Source: Serratia sp. AKBS12
GTDB taxonomy: Bacteria; Pseudomonadota; Gammaproteobacteria; Enterobacterales; Enterobacteriaceae
DNA: 64,000 bases
Reading direction: 5' to 3'
Assembly: GCF_024793895.1 (NCBI RefSeq)
Contig: NZ_JANUSB010000011.1
Location: forward strand, 124,001 to 188,000
Shown here: in pieces, positions 50,603-61,721 of the stretch
Layout: each line of letters begins with the position of its first letter
How positions within the stretch are numbered: position 1 is the stretch's first letter
Translations under genes and position numbers: made by a program
The notes under the pieces: generated by a model
Database searches by the model: none
The model's input: the letters and a program-made list of their open reading frames with translations, nothing else
What the model was told of the DNA's origin: nothing

Positions 50603-52744
50603 ATGAACGTTATCGCCATCATGAATCACATGGGTGTCTACTTTAAAGAAGAGCCGATCCGTGAACTGCATCAGGCGTTGGAAGGACTGGATTTCCGCAT
50701 CGTTTATCCTAACGATCGCGAAGACCTGCTCAAACTGATCGAAAATAATGCCCGTCTGTGCGGGGTGATTTTCGACTGGGATAAATACAATCTGGAGTTG
50801 TGTGAAGAAATCAGCCAGCTCAATGAATACATGCCGCTTTACGCCTTTGCCAATACCTACTCGACGCTCGACGTCAGTCTGAACGATCTGCGCATGCAGG
50901 TACGTTTCTTTGAATACGCGCTGGGCGCGGCGCAGGACATTGCTGCCAAAATCAAGCAAAACACCGATGAATACATCGATACCATTCTGCCGCCGCTGAC
51001 CAAGGCACTGTTCAAATACGTGCGAGAAGGCAAATACACCTTCTGTACCCCTGGTCACATGGGGGGCACCGCGTTTCAGAAAAGCCCGGTCGGCAGCCTG
51101 TTTTATGATTTCTTTGGCGCCAATACCATGAAGTCTGACGTGTCTATTTCGGTATCGGAACTGGGGTCGCTGCTGGATCACTCCGGCCCGCACAAAGAAG
51201 CAGAGGAGTATATTTCCCGTGTGTTCAACGCCGAACGCAGCTACATGGTGACCAACGGCACCTCTACCGCCAACAAAATCGTCGGCATGTACTCGGCGCC
51301 GGCGGGCAGCACGGTGCTGATTGACCGTAACTGCCATAAATCGCTGACGCACCTGATGATGATGAGCGACATCACGCCGATCTACTTCCGACCAACCCGT
51401 AATGCCTACGGCATTCTCGGCGGCATCCCGCAGAGCGAGTTCAGCCGCGCTACCATCGCCAAACGGGTAAAAGAAACGCCAAACGCGACCTGGCCGGTGC
51501 ATGCGGTGATCACCAACTCGACCTACGATGGTCTGCTATATAACACCGATTTTATTAAAAACACCCTGGACGTTAAATCCATTCACTTCGATTCTGCCTG
51601 GGTGCCGTATACCAATTTCCACCCGATTTATAAAGGCAAGTGTGGTATGAGCGGCGGCCGTGTGGAAGGCAAGGTGATTTATGAAACCCAGTCCACCCAT
51701 AAACTGCTGGCGGCATTCTCACAGGCATCGATGATCCACGTGAAGGGCGACATCAACGAAGAAACCTTCAATGAAGCCTATATGATGCACACCACCACCT
51801 CACCGCATTACGGCATCGTGGCGTCGACCGAAACCGCTGCGGCGATGATGAAGGGCAATGCCGGTAAGCGTCTGATCAACGGTTCGATTGAACGTGCCAT
51901 CCGCTTCCGCAAGGAGATCAAACGACTGAACGTTGAGTCTGACGGTTGGTTCTTTGACGTTTGGCAGCCGGAGCATATCGATGAGCCGGAATGCTGGTCG
52001 CTGCGTTCAGACAGCGCCTGGCACGGGTTCAAAAACATCGATAACGAGCATATGTATCTCGACCCGATCAAGGTGACCATTCTGACGCCAGGGATGAGCA
52101 AGGAAGGGACGATGCAATCGTTCGGCATCCCGGCCAGTATTGTGGCCAAGTATCTGGATGAACGCGGCATTATCGTTGAAAAAACCGGTCCGTATAACCT
52201 GTTGTTCCTGTTCAGTATCGGCATCGACAAAACCAAGGCGCTCAGCCTGCTGCGTGCCATGACCGACTTCAAACGCTCGTTCGATCTGAACCTGCGGGTG
52301 AAAAACATGCTGCCGTCGCTGTATCAGGAAGCGCCTGAATTCTATGAAAACATGCGCATTCAGGATCTGGCGCGCAATATCCACCAACTGGTAGAGCAGC
52401 ATAACCTGCCGGATCTGATGTACCGCGCCTTCGAGGTGTTGCCAACCATGGTGATGAACCCGTATCAGGCATTCCAGAAAGAACTGCATGGCGAGGTTGA
52501 GGAAGTGTATCTGGAAGATATGGTTGGCAAGGTCAATGCCAACATGATTCTGCCATACCCTCCAGGTGTGCCGTTGGTCATGCCAGGTGAAATGCTGACC
52601 GAAGAAAGCCGGCCGGTACTGGAGTTCCTGCAAATGCTGTGCGAAATCGGCGCGCATTATCCGGGCTTCGAAACCGATATCCACGGTGCCTACCGGCAGG
52701 CGGATGGCCGCTACACCGTTAAGGTTTTGAAAAACGATAAGTAA
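50603..52744 (+). CDS. cadA: Acid-inducible lysine decarboxylase CadA
   Basis: PLP enzyme decarboxylating lysine to cadaverine, consuming a proton; decameric, and inhibited by ppGpp in E. coli. The 713-residue sequence is nearly the same as E. coli CadA over long stretches (MNVIAIMNHMGVYFKEEPIR, CTPGHMGGTAFQKSPVGSLF) with the PLP lysine in ETQSTHKLLAAFSQ. CAGGAG precedes ATG 50603. It is a paralogue of ldcC 5 kb upstream. A strong terminator lies 130 bp after the stop. Confidence 0.97.
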   Translation: MNVIAIMNHMGVYFKEEPIRELHQALEGLDFRIVYPNDREDLLKLIENNARLCGVIFDWDKYNLELCEEISQLNEYMPLYAFANTYSTLDVSLNDLRMQVRFFEYALGAAQDIAAKIKQNTDEYIDTILPPLTKALFKYVREGKYTFCTPGHMGGTAFQKSPVGSLFYDFFGANTMKSDVSISVSELGSLLDHSGPHKEAEEYISRVFNAERSYMVTNGTSTANKIVGMYSAPAGSTVLIDRNCHKSLTHLMMMSDITPIYFRPTRNAYGILGGIPQSEFSRATIAKRVKETPNATWPVHAVITNSTYDGLLYNTDFIKNTLDVKSIHFDSAWVPYTNFHPIYKGKCGMSGGRVEGKVIYETQSTHKLLAAFSQASMIHVKGDINEETFNEAYMMHTTTSPHYGIVASTETAAAMMKGNAGKRLINGSIERAIRFRKEIKRLNVESDGWFFDVWQPEHIDEPECWSLRSDSAWHGFKNIDNEHMYLDPIKVTILTPGMSKEGTMQSFGIPASIVAKYLDERGIIVEKTGPYNLLFLFSIGIDKTKALSLLRAMTDFKRSFDLNLRVKNMLPSLYQEAPEFYENMRIQDLARNIHQLVEQHNLPDLMYRAFEVLPTMVMNPYQAFQKELHGEVEEVYLEDMVGKVNANMILPYPPGVPLVMPGEMLTEESRPVLEFLQMLCEIGAHYPGFETDIHGAYRQADGRYTVKVLKNDK

Positions 52745-52873
52745 GGCCAGCGGTACCCGACATGGTTGACGATGCATCAAGGCGGCTGAGAACACTGGCG
52801 ATGAATAGACGCAAGTCCATGAAGCGTAAAAGTGCAGGCAACGTGAGGGCAGCGTGATGATGACGGGTACAGA

Positions 52874-52898
52874 GGGGAAGCGTTCGCGCTTCCCTTTT
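52874..52898 (+). terminator. cadBA terminator
   Basis: GGGAAGCG-TTCG-CGCTTCCC (52875-52894), a stable UUCG-loop hairpin, followed by TTTT. It ends 34 bp before dtpC. Confidence 0.85.
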
Positions 52899-52931
52899 GC
52901 CGTGCAGTTCATCGACTGATGGGAGAAAACC

Positions 52932-54392
52932 ATGAAAACACCCTCACAGCCGCGCGCAATCTACTATGTCGTAGCGATACAAATTTGGGAATATTTCAGC
53001 TTTTACGGCATGCGTGCGTTACTTATTCTCTATCTGACCCACCAACTCGGCTATTCTGACAGCCATGCCATCAATCTCTACAGCGCCTACGCTTCTCTGG
53101 TTTATGTTACGCCGATTCTCGGCGGTTGGCTTGCCGATCGCCTGCTGGGCAATCGCATCGCGGTGGTTGCCGGTGCGGCGCTGATGACGCTCGGCCACGT
53201 GGTTCTTGGTCTGAGCGCGGTTTCCAGCCAGTCGCTGTATCTGGCGCTGGCGATTATCGTCTGCGGTTATGGCCTGTTCAAATCCAATATCAGCTGCCTG
53301 CTGGGCGAGCTGTATCAACCGCACGATCCGCGCCGCGAAGGGGGATTTTCGCTGTTGTACGCTGCGGGCAACGTCGGCTCGATCCTGGCGCCGATCGCCT
53401 GTGGACTGGCGGCGGAGCATTACGGTTGGCACGTTGGCTTTGCCCTGGCGGGTATCGGCATGTTTGCCGGTCTAATGATATTTCTGTCCGGCAGCCGCCA
53501 TTTTCAGCATACCCGTGGCGCCAATGTCGCATTGATGCGCAGCAAAACGGGTGGTTTGCCGCATTGGGGCTGGCTGCTGATTGCATTGTTGCTGTCGCCG
53601 CTGCTGTTTACCTTTTTGTTTATTCACGACCTGGCCGGTTATTTGCTGGTTCTGGTGTGCCTGGCTGCGGTAACGCTGGTGGCGCGCATTCTGTGGCGGG
53701 TGGATGCGGCGCAGCGGCGTGCGCTGTGGCAGATCGTCATACTGATGCTGGTGGGTACGCTGTTTTGGGCATTTGCTCAGCAGGGCGGCAGTTCGATTAG
53801 CCTGTTTATCGATCATTTCGTCGATCGACGCTGGTTGTCGTGGCAGGTACCCACCGCATTATTCCAGTCGGTGAACGCCTTTGCGGTGATGCTTGGCGGC
53901 GTGGCGCTGGCCTGGTTGCTGAGCGCGGAGGGCGAGGGTAATCGTACGTTGCGTATTTGGTGCAAATTTGCCTTTGGACTGCTGTTGATCGGCGTGGGGT
54001 TTATGCTGATGGCGCTCAACGCACGGCTGGGGCAAATTAACGGGCAGGCATCGATGGGGCTGATGATTGCCGGCTTGGCCATGATGGGCTTCGCCGAACT
54101 GTTTATCGATCCGGTGGCAATGGCGCAGATCACTCGCTTGAACATCCCTGGTGCCACCGGCGTACTGACCGGCATTTATATGCTGGCGACCGGTTCGGTG
54201 GCCAATTACCTGGCGGGCATTATCGCTAACCAGATGACGCAAGATAGCATCGGCGGCGCGGCGATCCAGGCCTACGGCAGCATGTTCAGCCAGATTGGCT
54301 GGGGGGCGGCCGGCAGTGCGTTGGTGGTGATTGCCGTACTGGTCGGTTGGTGGATGGTCGTCCGCCGCCTTGGCCGGGTGGTTAATGCTTGA
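52932..54392 (+). CDS. dtpC: Proton-dependent di/tripeptide transporter DtpC
   Basis: Inner-membrane POT/PTR2-family symporter; E. coli DtpC (YjdL) favours lysine-containing dipeptides. The 486-residue protein has the E1XXE2R-type helix 1 region [20 protein letters not shown], the PTR2 signature ([12 protein letters not shown]) and [20 protein letters not shown], with 12-14 helices. It follows cadBA, as in E. coli, which fits supply of lysine peptides to the decarboxylase. A terminator lies between cadA and this gene, so it depends on read-through or its own promoter. Confidence 0.93.
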   Translation: MKTPSQPRAIYYVVAIQIWEYFSFYGMRALLILYLTHQLGYSDSHAINLYSAYASLVYVTPILGGWLADRLLGNRIAVVAGAALMTLGHVVLGLSAVSSQSLYLALAIIVCGYGLFKSNISCLLGELYQPHDPRREGGFSLLYAAGNVGSILAPIACGLAAEHYGWHVGFALAGIGMFAGLMIFLSGSRHFQHTRGANVALMRSKTGGLPHWGWLLIALLLSPLLFTFLFIHDLAGYLLVLVCLAAVTLVARILWRVDAAQRRALWQIVILMLVGTLFWAFAQQGGSSISLFIDHFVDRRWLSWQVPTALFQSVNAFAVMLGGVALAWLLSAEGEGNRTLRIWCKFAFGLLLIGVGFMLMALNARLGQINGQASMGLMIAGLAMMGFAELFIDPVAMAQITRLNIPGATGVLTGIYMLATGSVANYLAGIIANQMTQDSIGGAAIQAYGSMFSQIGWGAAGSALVVIAVLVGWWMVVRRLGRVVNA

Positions 54393-54448
54393 TTGTTCGG
54401 GGGCGGCAGGGTTACCGTGCAGCAATGTGGATGTGATAAAGCCGAACA

Positions 54449-55759
54449 ATGAAGACCAATCAATTAGTGACGCAGCTCGCAGAACAGCTGGGCGAGCACC
54501 GGCAATGGCTGGTGGCGTTCAGCGGCGGGCTGGATTCCAGCGTATTGCTGCACCTGCTGGTGCAACTTCGCCAACGGCAGCCGGAGCTGCAACTGCGAGC
54601 GGTGCATGTGCACCACGGCCTGAGCGCCCTGGCCGATGACTGGGTCGCGCATTGCCAGCGGCAGTGTGCCAGTTGGCAGGTGCCGCTGGTGGTGCAGTAT
54701 GTCCAGGTGGAGAGGCGCGACGGTGGGCTGGAGGCGGCGGCGCGCACGGCGCGCTACCGGGCGCTGCAACAGACGCTGTCGACCGGAGAAGCCCTGCTGA
54801 CGGCACAGCATCTCGACGATCAGTGCGAAACCTTTCTGCTGGCGCTAAAGCGCGGTAGCGGGCCAGCGGGGCTGGCGGCAATGGCGACGCTCGGCGCACT
54901 GGGCGACTCCCCGTTGCTGCGTCCGCTGCTCGGCGTGAGTCGCCAGCAATTGGAACAGTATGCCGAGCGGCACCAACTAGACTGGATCGAGGATGATAGC
55001 AATCAGGATGCACGTTTTGACCGTAATTTTCTGCGATTGCAGGTCCTGCCACTGTTGACGCAACGCTGGCCGCATTTTGCCTCTGCTGCTGCCCGCAGCG
55101 CCAGCCTGTGTGCGGAGCAAGAGCAGTTGCTTGACGAACTGCTGGCGGAGCAGTTGCAGGCGTTGACTGACCAAGAGCAGGCGATTGCCATCGACGGGTT
55201 ACAGGCCTGTTCTGCCCCGCGGCGCTTTGCATTGCTGCGCCGCTGGATAGCGCGCGCTGGTTTCACCATGCCATCGCGCGAGCAGTTGCAACGGCTGTGG
55301 GACGAGGTAGCACTGGCGCGCGACGACGCGGAACCACAGCTGCAGCTGGCCCATTATCAGATTCGCCGTTACCGCCAGCGTCTGTACCTGCTGCCGCCGC
55401 TGGCGGATCTGCGCACGGTGCATTTGCCCTGGCTCGACGCGGCGACGCTCGGTTTGCCGGATGGCCTGGGCAGCATCAGTCGTGGCGAAGGGGAGATTAT
55501 CGTGCGCGCACCGCAGCCGCAGCAGGCGGTGAACGTGCGTTTTGGCGTCAGCGGCAGGTTGCGCATCGCGGGGCGTAGGCACTCGCGTTCGGCTAAAAAA
55601 CTGTGGCAGGAATTGGCGATTGCGCCCTGGCAGCGTGAACGTATTCCGTTGATCTATTATGATGATTGCCTGATTGCCGCATTAGGGGTTTTTATCACCG
55701 AGGCTGGACAACCGGTGGCGGATGACCCTGTATGGCGGCTGCGCTGGAATAAAAAATAA
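54449..55759 (+). CDS. tilS: tRNA(Ile)-lysidine synthase TilS
   Basis: Converts C34 of tRNA-Ile2 (CAU) to lysidine using lysine and ATP, so it reads AUA. The N-type ATP pyrophosphatase P-loop is [14 protein letters not shown] (Ser25-Ser31), followed by [28 protein letters not shown] and [15 protein letters not shown]; a C-terminal recognition domain completes 436 residues. In E. coli it follows yaeR directly. Confidence 0.96.
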   Translation: MKTNQLVTQLAEQLGEHRQWLVAFSGGLDSSVLLHLLVQLRQRQPELQLRAVHVHHGLSALADDWVAHCQRQCASWQVPLVVQYVQVERRDGGLEAAARTARYRALQQTLSTGEALLTAQHLDDQCETFLLALKRGSGPAGLAAMATLGALGDSPLLRPLLGVSRQQLEQYAERHQLDWIEDDSNQDARFDRNFLRLQVLPLLTQRWPHFASAAARSASLCAEQEQLLDELLAEQLQALTDQEQAIAIDGLQACSAPRRFALLRRWIARAGFTMPSREQLQRLWDEVALARDDAEPQLQLAHYQIRRYRQRLYLLPPLADLRTVHLPWLDAATLGLPDGLGSISRGEGEIIVRAPQPQQAVNVRFGVSGRLRIAGRRHSRSAKKLWQELAIAPWQRERIPLIYYDDCLIAALGVFITEAGQPVADDPVWRLRWNKK

Positions 55760-55778
55760 GTATCCCAAAGGAAGAACC

Positions 55779-56093
55779 ATGAAATTTGTCAGTGCTCTGA
55801 CGGTGACGCTCGCCGTGTTCAGCCTGCCGGCTCTGGCCGCTGGCGATGCCGCAGCCGGTAAGGATAAATCAGCCAGTTGCCTCGTCTGCCACGGTGCGAC
55901 CGGCAAAGTGTCGGTGCCGATGTACCCTAATCTTGCCGGGCAAAATGCCATGTACCTGGAGCACGCGTTGCAGGCCTATAAAAGCGGCCGCCGTTCCGGT
56001 GGTCAGGCGGAAGTGATGCGGGCGTACGTTTCCGGATTGTCGGACGAGGACATCGCCGATTTGGCGGCGTATTACGCCAGTCTGAAACCCTAA
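55779..56093 (+). CDS. Small periplasmic c-type cytochrome
   Basis: A 104-residue class I cytochrome c. A cleavable signal peptide (to about residue 20, PALAAGD) and one haem-binding motif CLVCH (Cys34, Cys37, His38) are visible; the C-terminal [18 protein letters not shown] is the usual final helix. Several methionines (Met49-region VPMYPNL, EVMRAYV) could be the sixth ligand. It lies 19 bp after tilS with AAAGGAAG upstream, so it may be co-transcribed. E. coli lacks a cytochrome here; the electron partners are unknown. Confidence 0.9.
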   Translation: MKFVSALTVTLAVFSLPALAAGDAAAGKDKSASCLVCHGATGKVSVPMYPNLAGQNAMYLEHALQAYKSGRRSGGQAEVMRAYVSGLSDEDIADLAAYYASLKP

Positions 56094-56160
56094 CGACGAC
56101 CAGTGCAGAAATGACGAGGGCAGCCATTGGCTGCCCTGTGGGATGGGGTTACCGTGTGGC

Positions 56161-56632
<472 letters not shown>

Positions 56633-56814
56633 CTACGTCATTGACGGCCCTGATGCAATGAAATTCAGGCTCTCAGAGTGTTAACCTATCCTAGACGACT
56701 ATAGCACAGGTGTTATTAAGTTATCAGCACCGTACCATATCGACAACGCCGAGCTTTCTCAGCGGAAACAGGTGAAATCAAGTACACTGTGCCCTGAAAA
56801 TAATGAGGTTACCC

Positions 56815-57363
56815 ATGGCGTTGAAAGCAACTATTTATAAAGCCACGGTCAATATCGCCGATATGGATCGTCACTTCTATCATGATGCTATGCTGACCAT
56901 TGCTCAGCATCCATCAGAGACCGAACAGCGGATGATGCTGCGCCTGCTGGCGTGGATTTGCCACGCTGACGAACGGCTGACGTTTACCAAAGGGCTTAGC
57001 GCCGACGACGAACCGGAAATCTGGCAGCGTAATGACCATAACGGTCTGGAAATGTGGATCGAAATGGGGCTGCCGGATGAAAAGCGTATCAAAAAAGCCT
57101 GTAACCAGTCGCCACGGGTGGTGGTGTATGCCTATGGCGAACGGGCCGCTCGCGTGTGGTGGCAGTCGATGCAAAGTAAAGTTGCTAATCACAAAAACCT
57201 GAGCATTCGGTTTCTGGATGATGAACAATTGGCTCGTCTGACGGCGCTGGCCAATCGCAACATGACGCTGCAAGCAACGTTGCAGGAGGGAACTATCTGG
57301 CTGTCTGATGCTCAGAATAGTCTGGAAATCCAGTTTGCCGAGTGGCAACAGGCGCAGGGGTAA
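56815..57363 (+). CDS. yaeQ: YaeQ family protein
   Basis: A 182-residue protein with a PD-(D/E)XK nuclease-like fold; function unsettled (E. coli YaeQ was once linked to RfaH suppression). It begins [20 protein letters not shown] and contains [17 protein letters not shown] and [20 protein letters not shown] lies 6 nt before ATG 56815. arfB starts 3 bp after its stop. Confidence 0.93.
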   Translation: MALKATIYKATVNIADMDRHFYHDAMLTIAQHPSETEQRMMLRLLAWICHADERLTFTKGLSADDEPEIWQRNDHNGLEMWIEMGLPDEKRIKKACNQSPRVVVYAYGERAARVWWQSMQSKVANHKNLSIRFLDDEQLARLTALANRNMTLQATLQEGTIWLSDAQNSLEIQFAEWQQAQG

Positions 57364-57366
57364 CCG

Positions 57367-57780
57367 TTGCTCGAGCTGTCAAAAAGCGTCGCCATAGCGG
57401 ACCACGAGATTGAACTCACGGCCATTCGCGCGCAAGGCGCCGGCGGCCAGCATGTGAATAAAACCTCAACCGCCATCCATTTGCGCTTTGACATCCGGGC
57501 CTCCAGCCTGCCAGAGTATTATAAAGACAGGCTATTGGCGCTTAATCACCATTTGATTACCGGCGACGGTGTGGTGATTATCAAGGCTCAGGAATACCGT
57601 AGTCAGGAATTAAATCGCGAAGCGGCACTGGCTCGTCTGGTGGCGCTGATTGGTCAGGCAATGGTGGTGGAAAAAACACGCAAAGCGACCAAACCCAGTA
57701 AAGGCGCAAAAAAACGCCGGCTGGAAAACAAGGTGCGCAAAGGCGCGACAAAAGCGTTGCGTGGCAAGGTCCGCCCGTAA
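57367..57780 (+). CDS. arfB: Alternative ribosome-rescue factor ArfB (YaeJ)
   Basis: Peptidyl-tRNA hydrolase that frees ribosomes stalled at mRNA 3' ends. The GGQ motif (Gly26-Gly27-Gln28 in [10 protein letters not shown]) catalyses hydrolysis, and the basic C-terminal tail ([18 protein letters not shown]) enters the empty mRNA channel. There is no ATG at the conserved N terminus; TTG 57367 with AGGGG 6 nt upstream, in the yaeQ stop region, is the supported start. At 137 residues it is near the E. coli length of 140. Confidence 0.94.
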   Translation: MLELSKSVAIADHEIELTAIRAQGAGGQHVNKTSTAIHLRFDIRASSLPEYYKDRLLALNHHLITGDGVVIIKAQEYRSQELNREAALARLVALIGQAMVVEKTRKATKPSKGAKKRRLENKVRKGATKALRGKVRP

Positions 57781-57836
57781 GGAATTTGGGTTATTCCCGT
57801 CATTATTGAAGGGAAGAGCGCAGTAGGAGAATAACT

Positions 57837-58520
57837 GTGAAGAAAATAACAATCGTGCTGTTTCTAGCCGCAGGCGCACTCTCTTTATTAGGCTGTAACA
57901 ATCATTATCAGCCCAAGGAACAACCGCTGCAGCCCATGCAGCAAAGTTATCAGGGCGTACTGCCTTGTGCCGACTGTTCTGGTCTGGAAACCTCATTATT
58001 CCTTGATGAAGACGGGACCTTCATCCTGCAGGAAACCTACCTTGGCGGTAAGGATGGCGATCGCGCGTATGCCAGCTACGGTAGCTGGGCGCGCACCGCC
58101 GACAAGCTGGTGCTGACGGATAACAACGGCGAAAAACGTTATTTCCATCCGCAAGGCAAGGACCTGGAGCTGTTGGATCAAAGCGGCGCGCCGATCGACT
58201 CGACGCTGAACTACCGCTTGCAGCCGGTAGAGAAAAAACTGCCGAACACGCCAATGCCGCTGCGTGGCAGCTATCGTTACATGGCGGATGCGGCGGTATT
58301 TAAAGACTGCGCCACCGGCAAGACCTTCCCGGTGGCCAATAACCTGGCGCTGGAGCAAGGCTATGCCAAGGCCGGTGCCGAAGGCGGCGAGCCGGTATTC
58401 CTGATGCTGAACGGCCACTTTAGCGTACAGCCGTCGATGGAAGAGGGGCAGATGGAGAAAGCGCTGGTGCCGGACGGGCAAATCAGGTTCGATAAAAACC
58501 AGAACTGCGCCAGCCGATAA
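57837..58520 (+). CDS. nlpE: Outer-membrane lipoprotein NlpE (CutF)
   Basis: Surface-contact and lipoprotein-trafficking sensor that activates the Cpx response; also tied to copper tolerance. The 227-residue precursor has a lipobox LLGC (Cys20), the N-terminal CXXC (LPCADCSG, Cys44 and Cys47), a central barrel (DEDGTFILQETYLGG) and a C-terminal OB-like domain ending NQNCASR. It starts at GTG 57837 with TAGGAGA 6 nt upstream. The next nearest envelope-stress input, rcsF, is 3 kb away. Confidence 0.94.
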   Translation: MKKITIVLFLAAGALSLLGCNNHYQPKEQPLQPMQQSYQGVLPCADCSGLETSLFLDEDGTFILQETYLGGKDGDRAYASYGSWARTADKLVLTDNNGEKRYFHPQGKDLELLDQSGAPIDSTLNYRLQPVEKKLPNTPMPLRGSYRYMADAAVFKDCATGKTFPVANNLALEQGYAKAGAEGGEPVFLMLNGHFSVQPSMEEGQMEKALVPDGQIRFDKNQNCASR

Positions 58521-58530
58521 GCGAAACGCG

Positions 58531-58558
58531 AAAAAAACCCGCCAAGGCGGGTTTTTTG
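58531..58558. terminator. Bidirectional terminator between nlpE and proS
   Basis: AAAAACCCGCC-AA-GGCGGGTTTTT with T-runs on both strands, serving the converging genes. Confidence 0.9.
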
Positions 58559-58595
58559 TTGGGCTGTCGATTACGAGATAGCGACGGCGTCGAGA

Positions 58596-60314
58596 TTAAC
58601 GTTGGATCTGCGCCAGCAGATATTCAACGATATCGCCGGTTTTAATCATCTGTTTTTCGCCGACGCGACGATTTTTGTATTCGATCTCGTCACTATCCAG
58701 ATTGCGGTCGCCGATCACGATCGAGTGCGGCACGCCGATCAACTCCATATCCGCGAACATCACGCCCGGACGCTCTTTGCGATCGTCGAGGATAACGTCG
58801 ATACCGTGGCTGCGCAGTTCGGCATACAGTTTTTCCGCCAGTTCCTGCACGCGGAATGACTTGTGCATGTTCATTGGCAGAATGGCAACGTGGAACGGCG
58901 CAATGGCGTCTGGCCAGATAATGCCGCGGTCGTCGTGGTTTTGCTCGATGGCAGCCGCCACCACGCGGGTAACACCGATGCCGTAGCAGCCCATGGCCAA
59001 CAGCTGGTTACGGCCGTCTTCACCCTGCACGGTCGCTTTCATCGCTTCCGAGTATTTGGTGCCGAGCTGGAAGATATGGCCCACTTCGATGCCACGCTTG
59101 ATAAGCAAGGTGCCCTGACCGTCCGGGCTGGCGTCGCCTTCAACCACGTTACGGATATCAGCCACCTGCGGCAGCGGCAGGTCGCGTTGCCAGTTGATGC
59201 CGAAGTAGTGCTTGCCGTCAACGTTGGCGCCGGCACCGAAATCGCTCATGGCCGCTACGCTGCGGTCTATCACCACTGGAATCGGCATGTTGATTGGACC
59301 TAGCGAACCTGGACCGGCACCGACGATGGCGCGAATTTCTTCTTCGCTGGCGAAGGTCAGCGGTGCGGCCACCTGTGGCAGCTTCTCGGCCTTGATTTCG
59401 TTCAGTTCGTGATCGCCGCGCACCAGCAGGGCAACCAGTTTATGGCCGCTCTCTTCTGTGGCGTGCACCAGCAGCGTTTTGACGGTTTTTTCTACCGGCA
59501 GCTGGAATTGCTCAACCAGATCGGCGATGGTTTTGGCATTTGGCGTATCAACGACGCGCAGTTCTTCGGTTGCTGTCGCACGCGGCTGCGCCGGCGCGAC
59601 GGCTTCGGCCAGTTCGATGTTGGCGGCGTAATCGGAACCGGTCGAGAAGACGATATCGTCCTCACCGCTGGCGGCCAACACCTGGAATTCATGGGACGCG
59701 CTACCGCCAATCGAGCCGTTATCCGCCTGTACCGGACGGAAGTCGAGGCCCATACGGCTGAAAATCTTGCTGTAGGCCTGGTACATGGCATCGTAGGTCG
59801 CTTGCAATGATTCCTGAGTGGTATGGAACGAATAAGCGTCCTTCATCAGGAATTCGCGTGAACGCATGACGCCAAAGCGTGGGCGAACTTCGTCGCGGAA
59901 CTTGGTCTGAATCTGGAAGAAGTTCAGCGGCAGCTGCTTGTAAGAGCTGATTTCATTGCGAATCAGATCGGTAATCACTTCTTCATGGGTCGGGCCGAGC
60001 ACGAACGGACGCTCGCCGCGGTCGACAAAGCGCAGCAATTCCGGACCGTACTGCTCCCAACGGCCGCTTTCCTGCCACAGATCCGCAGGTTGCACCACCG
60101 GCATGGAAACTTCGATCGCATTGGCGTTATTCATTTCTTCGCGAACGATGTTCTCAACTTTTTTCAAAACCCGCAGGCCGGTCGGCAGCCAGGTATAAAG
60201 ACCGGAGGCCAGTTTGCGAATCATCCCGGCGCGTAGCATCAGTTGGTGGCTGATCACTTCGGCATCGGCAGGTGTCTCCTTCAGAGTGGAGAGCAGATAT
60301 TGGCTAGTACGCAT
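58596..60314 (-). CDS. proS: Prolyl-tRNA synthetase
   Basis: Charges tRNA-Pro. The 572-residue class II synthetase shows motif 1 ([20 protein letters not shown]), motif 2 ([20 protein letters not shown]), the inserted YbaK-like editing domain at about 225-405 that clears Ala-tRNA-Pro, motif 3 ([17 protein letters not shown]) and the anticodon-binding domain. The length equals E. coli ProS. It converges on nlpE; a 120-bp gap separates it from trmO. Confidence 0.97.
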   Translation of the reverse strand: MRTSQYLLSTLKETPADAEVISHQLMLRAGMIRKLASGLYTWLPTGLRVLKKVENIVREEMNNANAIEVSMPVVQPADLWQESGRWEQYGPELLRFVDRGERPFVLGPTHEEVITDLIRNEISSYKQLPLNFFQIQTKFRDEVRPRFGVMRSREFLMKDAYSFHTTQESLQATYDAMYQAYSKIFSRMGLDFRPVQADNGSIGGSASHEFQVLAASGEDDIVFSTGSDYAANIELAEAVAPAQPRATATEELRVVDTPNAKTIADLVEQFQLPVEKTVKTLLVHATEESGHKLVALLVRGDHELNEIKAEKLPQVAAPLTFASEEEIRAIVGAGPGSLGPINMPIPVVIDRSVAAMSDFGAGANVDGKHYFGINWQRDLPLPQVADIRNVVEGDASPDGQGTLLIKRGIEVGHIFQLGTKYSEAMKATVQGEDGRNQLLAMGCYGIGVTRVVAAAIEQNHDDRGIIWPDAIAPFHVAILPMNMHKSFRVQELAEKLYAELRSHGIDVILDDRKERPGVMFADMELIGVPHSIVIGDRNLDSDEIEYKNRRVGEKQMIKTGDIVEYLLAQIQR

Positions 60315-60434
60315 GGTGTTTTGGTTCCGTTAGAACTGCAAGTTGCAACGGGCAGCCAGAGTGGCGGCCAAAATAGTCAAAAGTGGTTTAGTTTAACAGC
60401 GTGTGCCGGTTGTCAAAAGAGAGAGCGAGGAAAT

Positions 60435-61142
60435 TTAACGGCGTTCGAGTGAAAGTACTTCGCTCAGCCCGTCAACCACCCGCCAGCGCACGTTGAAATC
60501 CAGCAGCCAGACCGCGTAATCACGTTCGTTCTTCTCGCCTTTGCGGTAGGCGGGGCGCGGGTCTTGCGCCAGTACCTGGCTGATAAAACGGCGCAGGTTG
60601 GGGTAGCGTGCCAGATTGTCGTTCAGCTGCTGTTCCGCCTGCGGCGAAAAGCACACCGGCATATCGGCTGGCGGGGCATCCTGTGCAAAACCGGCTATCG
60701 CCTGCGGCTGGCTTTCAGCAAACGGCAGATAGGGCTTGATATCCACCACCGGCGTACCGTCAACCAGATCCAGGCTGCCCAGTTCCAGTACCACTTCGCT
60801 GCCTTTAATGCGGATGCCGGACAGCTCAACCAGTGACATGCCTAGCGGGTTGGGGCGAAAGGTCGATCGGGTGGCAAATACGCCCACGCGGGCATTGCCG
60901 CCGAGGCGTGGCGGGCGCACGGTTGGCCGCCAGCCGCCGTCCATGGTTTGATGGAAGATAAACATCACCCATAGATGGCTGAAATCGCCAAGACCGCGAA
61001 CCGCCTCTGCCTGGTTGTAAGGCGGCAGGAGAACCAGCTCTCCGCCACCGTCTTCCACCAGTCCCGGCTGACGGGGTACGGCGAATTTTTCCTTGTACGG
61101 TGAACGGATAGTGCCGATCTGATTAAAGACGAACTCGGTCAT
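60435..61142 (-). CDS. trmO: tRNA t6A37 N6-methyltransferase TrmO
   Basis: Methylates N6 of t6A37 in tRNA-Thr(GGU) with SAM. The 235-residue beta-barrel (UPF0066/TsaA) protein shows IGTIRSPYKEKFAVPRQPGL, GLGDFSHLWVMFIFH, ATRSTFRPNPLGMSLVEL and VVDIKPYLPF. It overlaps rcsF by 4 bp, so the two are coupled. The window also codes for TcdA, which acts on the same t6A37 base. Confidence 0.94.
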   Translation of the reverse strand: MTEFVFNQIGTIRSPYKEKFAVPRQPGLVEDGGGELVLLPPYNQAEAVRGLGDFSHLWVMFIFHQTMDGGWRPTVRPPRLGGNARVGVFATRSTFRPNPLGMSLVELSGIRIKGSEVVLELGSLDLVDGTPVVDIKPYLPFAESQPQAIAGFAQDAPPADMPVCFSPQAEQQLNDNLARYPNLRRFISQVLAQDPRPAYRKGEKNERDYAVWLLDFNVRWRVVDGLSEVLSLERR

Positions 61143-61543
61143 TTGGACGAGACGTTAAGTGCAGAACCCTGGCAAACGGCTTGTTGATAACAACCGGCTA
61201 CGCCGCTGACAATCTGGCAGTCGTGCAGTAATACGGCGTTGGCCTTCATGTAGGACGCACGGATCTGCATGCGTTTACGTGCGGTTGCCATGTTCGGCGG
61301 TGAATCCTGGACGGTGGTTTGACAAGACTCGCCAGATACCTCTCCCAGATCGCGGAACGGCTTGCCGACCAGCTCTTCGGCGCTTTTATACAGTTTGACC
61401 GGCGCCGGGCGCGCTGCAGGTGTGGTTTTGCTTGGCGTAGTCGCCGTTGGTTTGCTGGTACTGTTTGTTGAGGTTGGCTCGGTACGCAGCATGGAACAGC
61501 CACCCAGCGTCAGTGCTAACAAACAGAGAGGTAAAGCACGCAT
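61139..61543 (-). CDS. rcsF: Outer-membrane lipoprotein RcsF
   Basis: Sensor lipoprotein that passes envelope damage to the Rcs phosphorelay through IgaA and is displayed with BamA. The 134-residue precursor has a lipobox LGGC (Cys16), a Ser/Thr/Pro-rich linker (about 20-50) and a C-terminal domain with Cys74, Cys109, Cys118 and Cys124, the four cysteines of the E. coli protein's non-consecutive disulfides. The bamA gene lies 27 kb away in this window. Confidence 0.95.
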   Translation of the reverse strand: MRALPLCLLALTLGGCSMLRTEPTSTNSTSKPTATTPSKTTPAARPAPVKLYKSAEELVGKPFRDLGEVSGESCQTTVQDSPPNMATARKRMQIRASYMKANAVLLHDCQIVSGVAGCYQQAVCQGSALNVSSK

Positions 61544-61607
61544 GGAAATTCCTCTGCCTTTGATAAAATAAAGTGGCGCTATTGAAGCAATCTATGGTGG
61601 AAATAAC

Positions 61608-61630
61608 AAGACGGGCCGCAGCCCGTCTTG
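61608..61630 (-). terminator. Probable metNIQ terminator
   Basis: CAAGACGGGC-CGC(A)-GCCCGTCTTG, a 10-bp perfect stem, is followed on the minus strand by TTATTTCC. It lies 92 bp after metQ and before rcsF. Confidence 0.65.
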
Positions 61631-61721
61631 CAATTATAGGAATAAAATAGCGTGGTGTGGCTTGTTAGCCGAGGTTTATTCGGATGTCAGCCCAGATTCT
61701 CTCGACCGTTTGGCCATTGAA

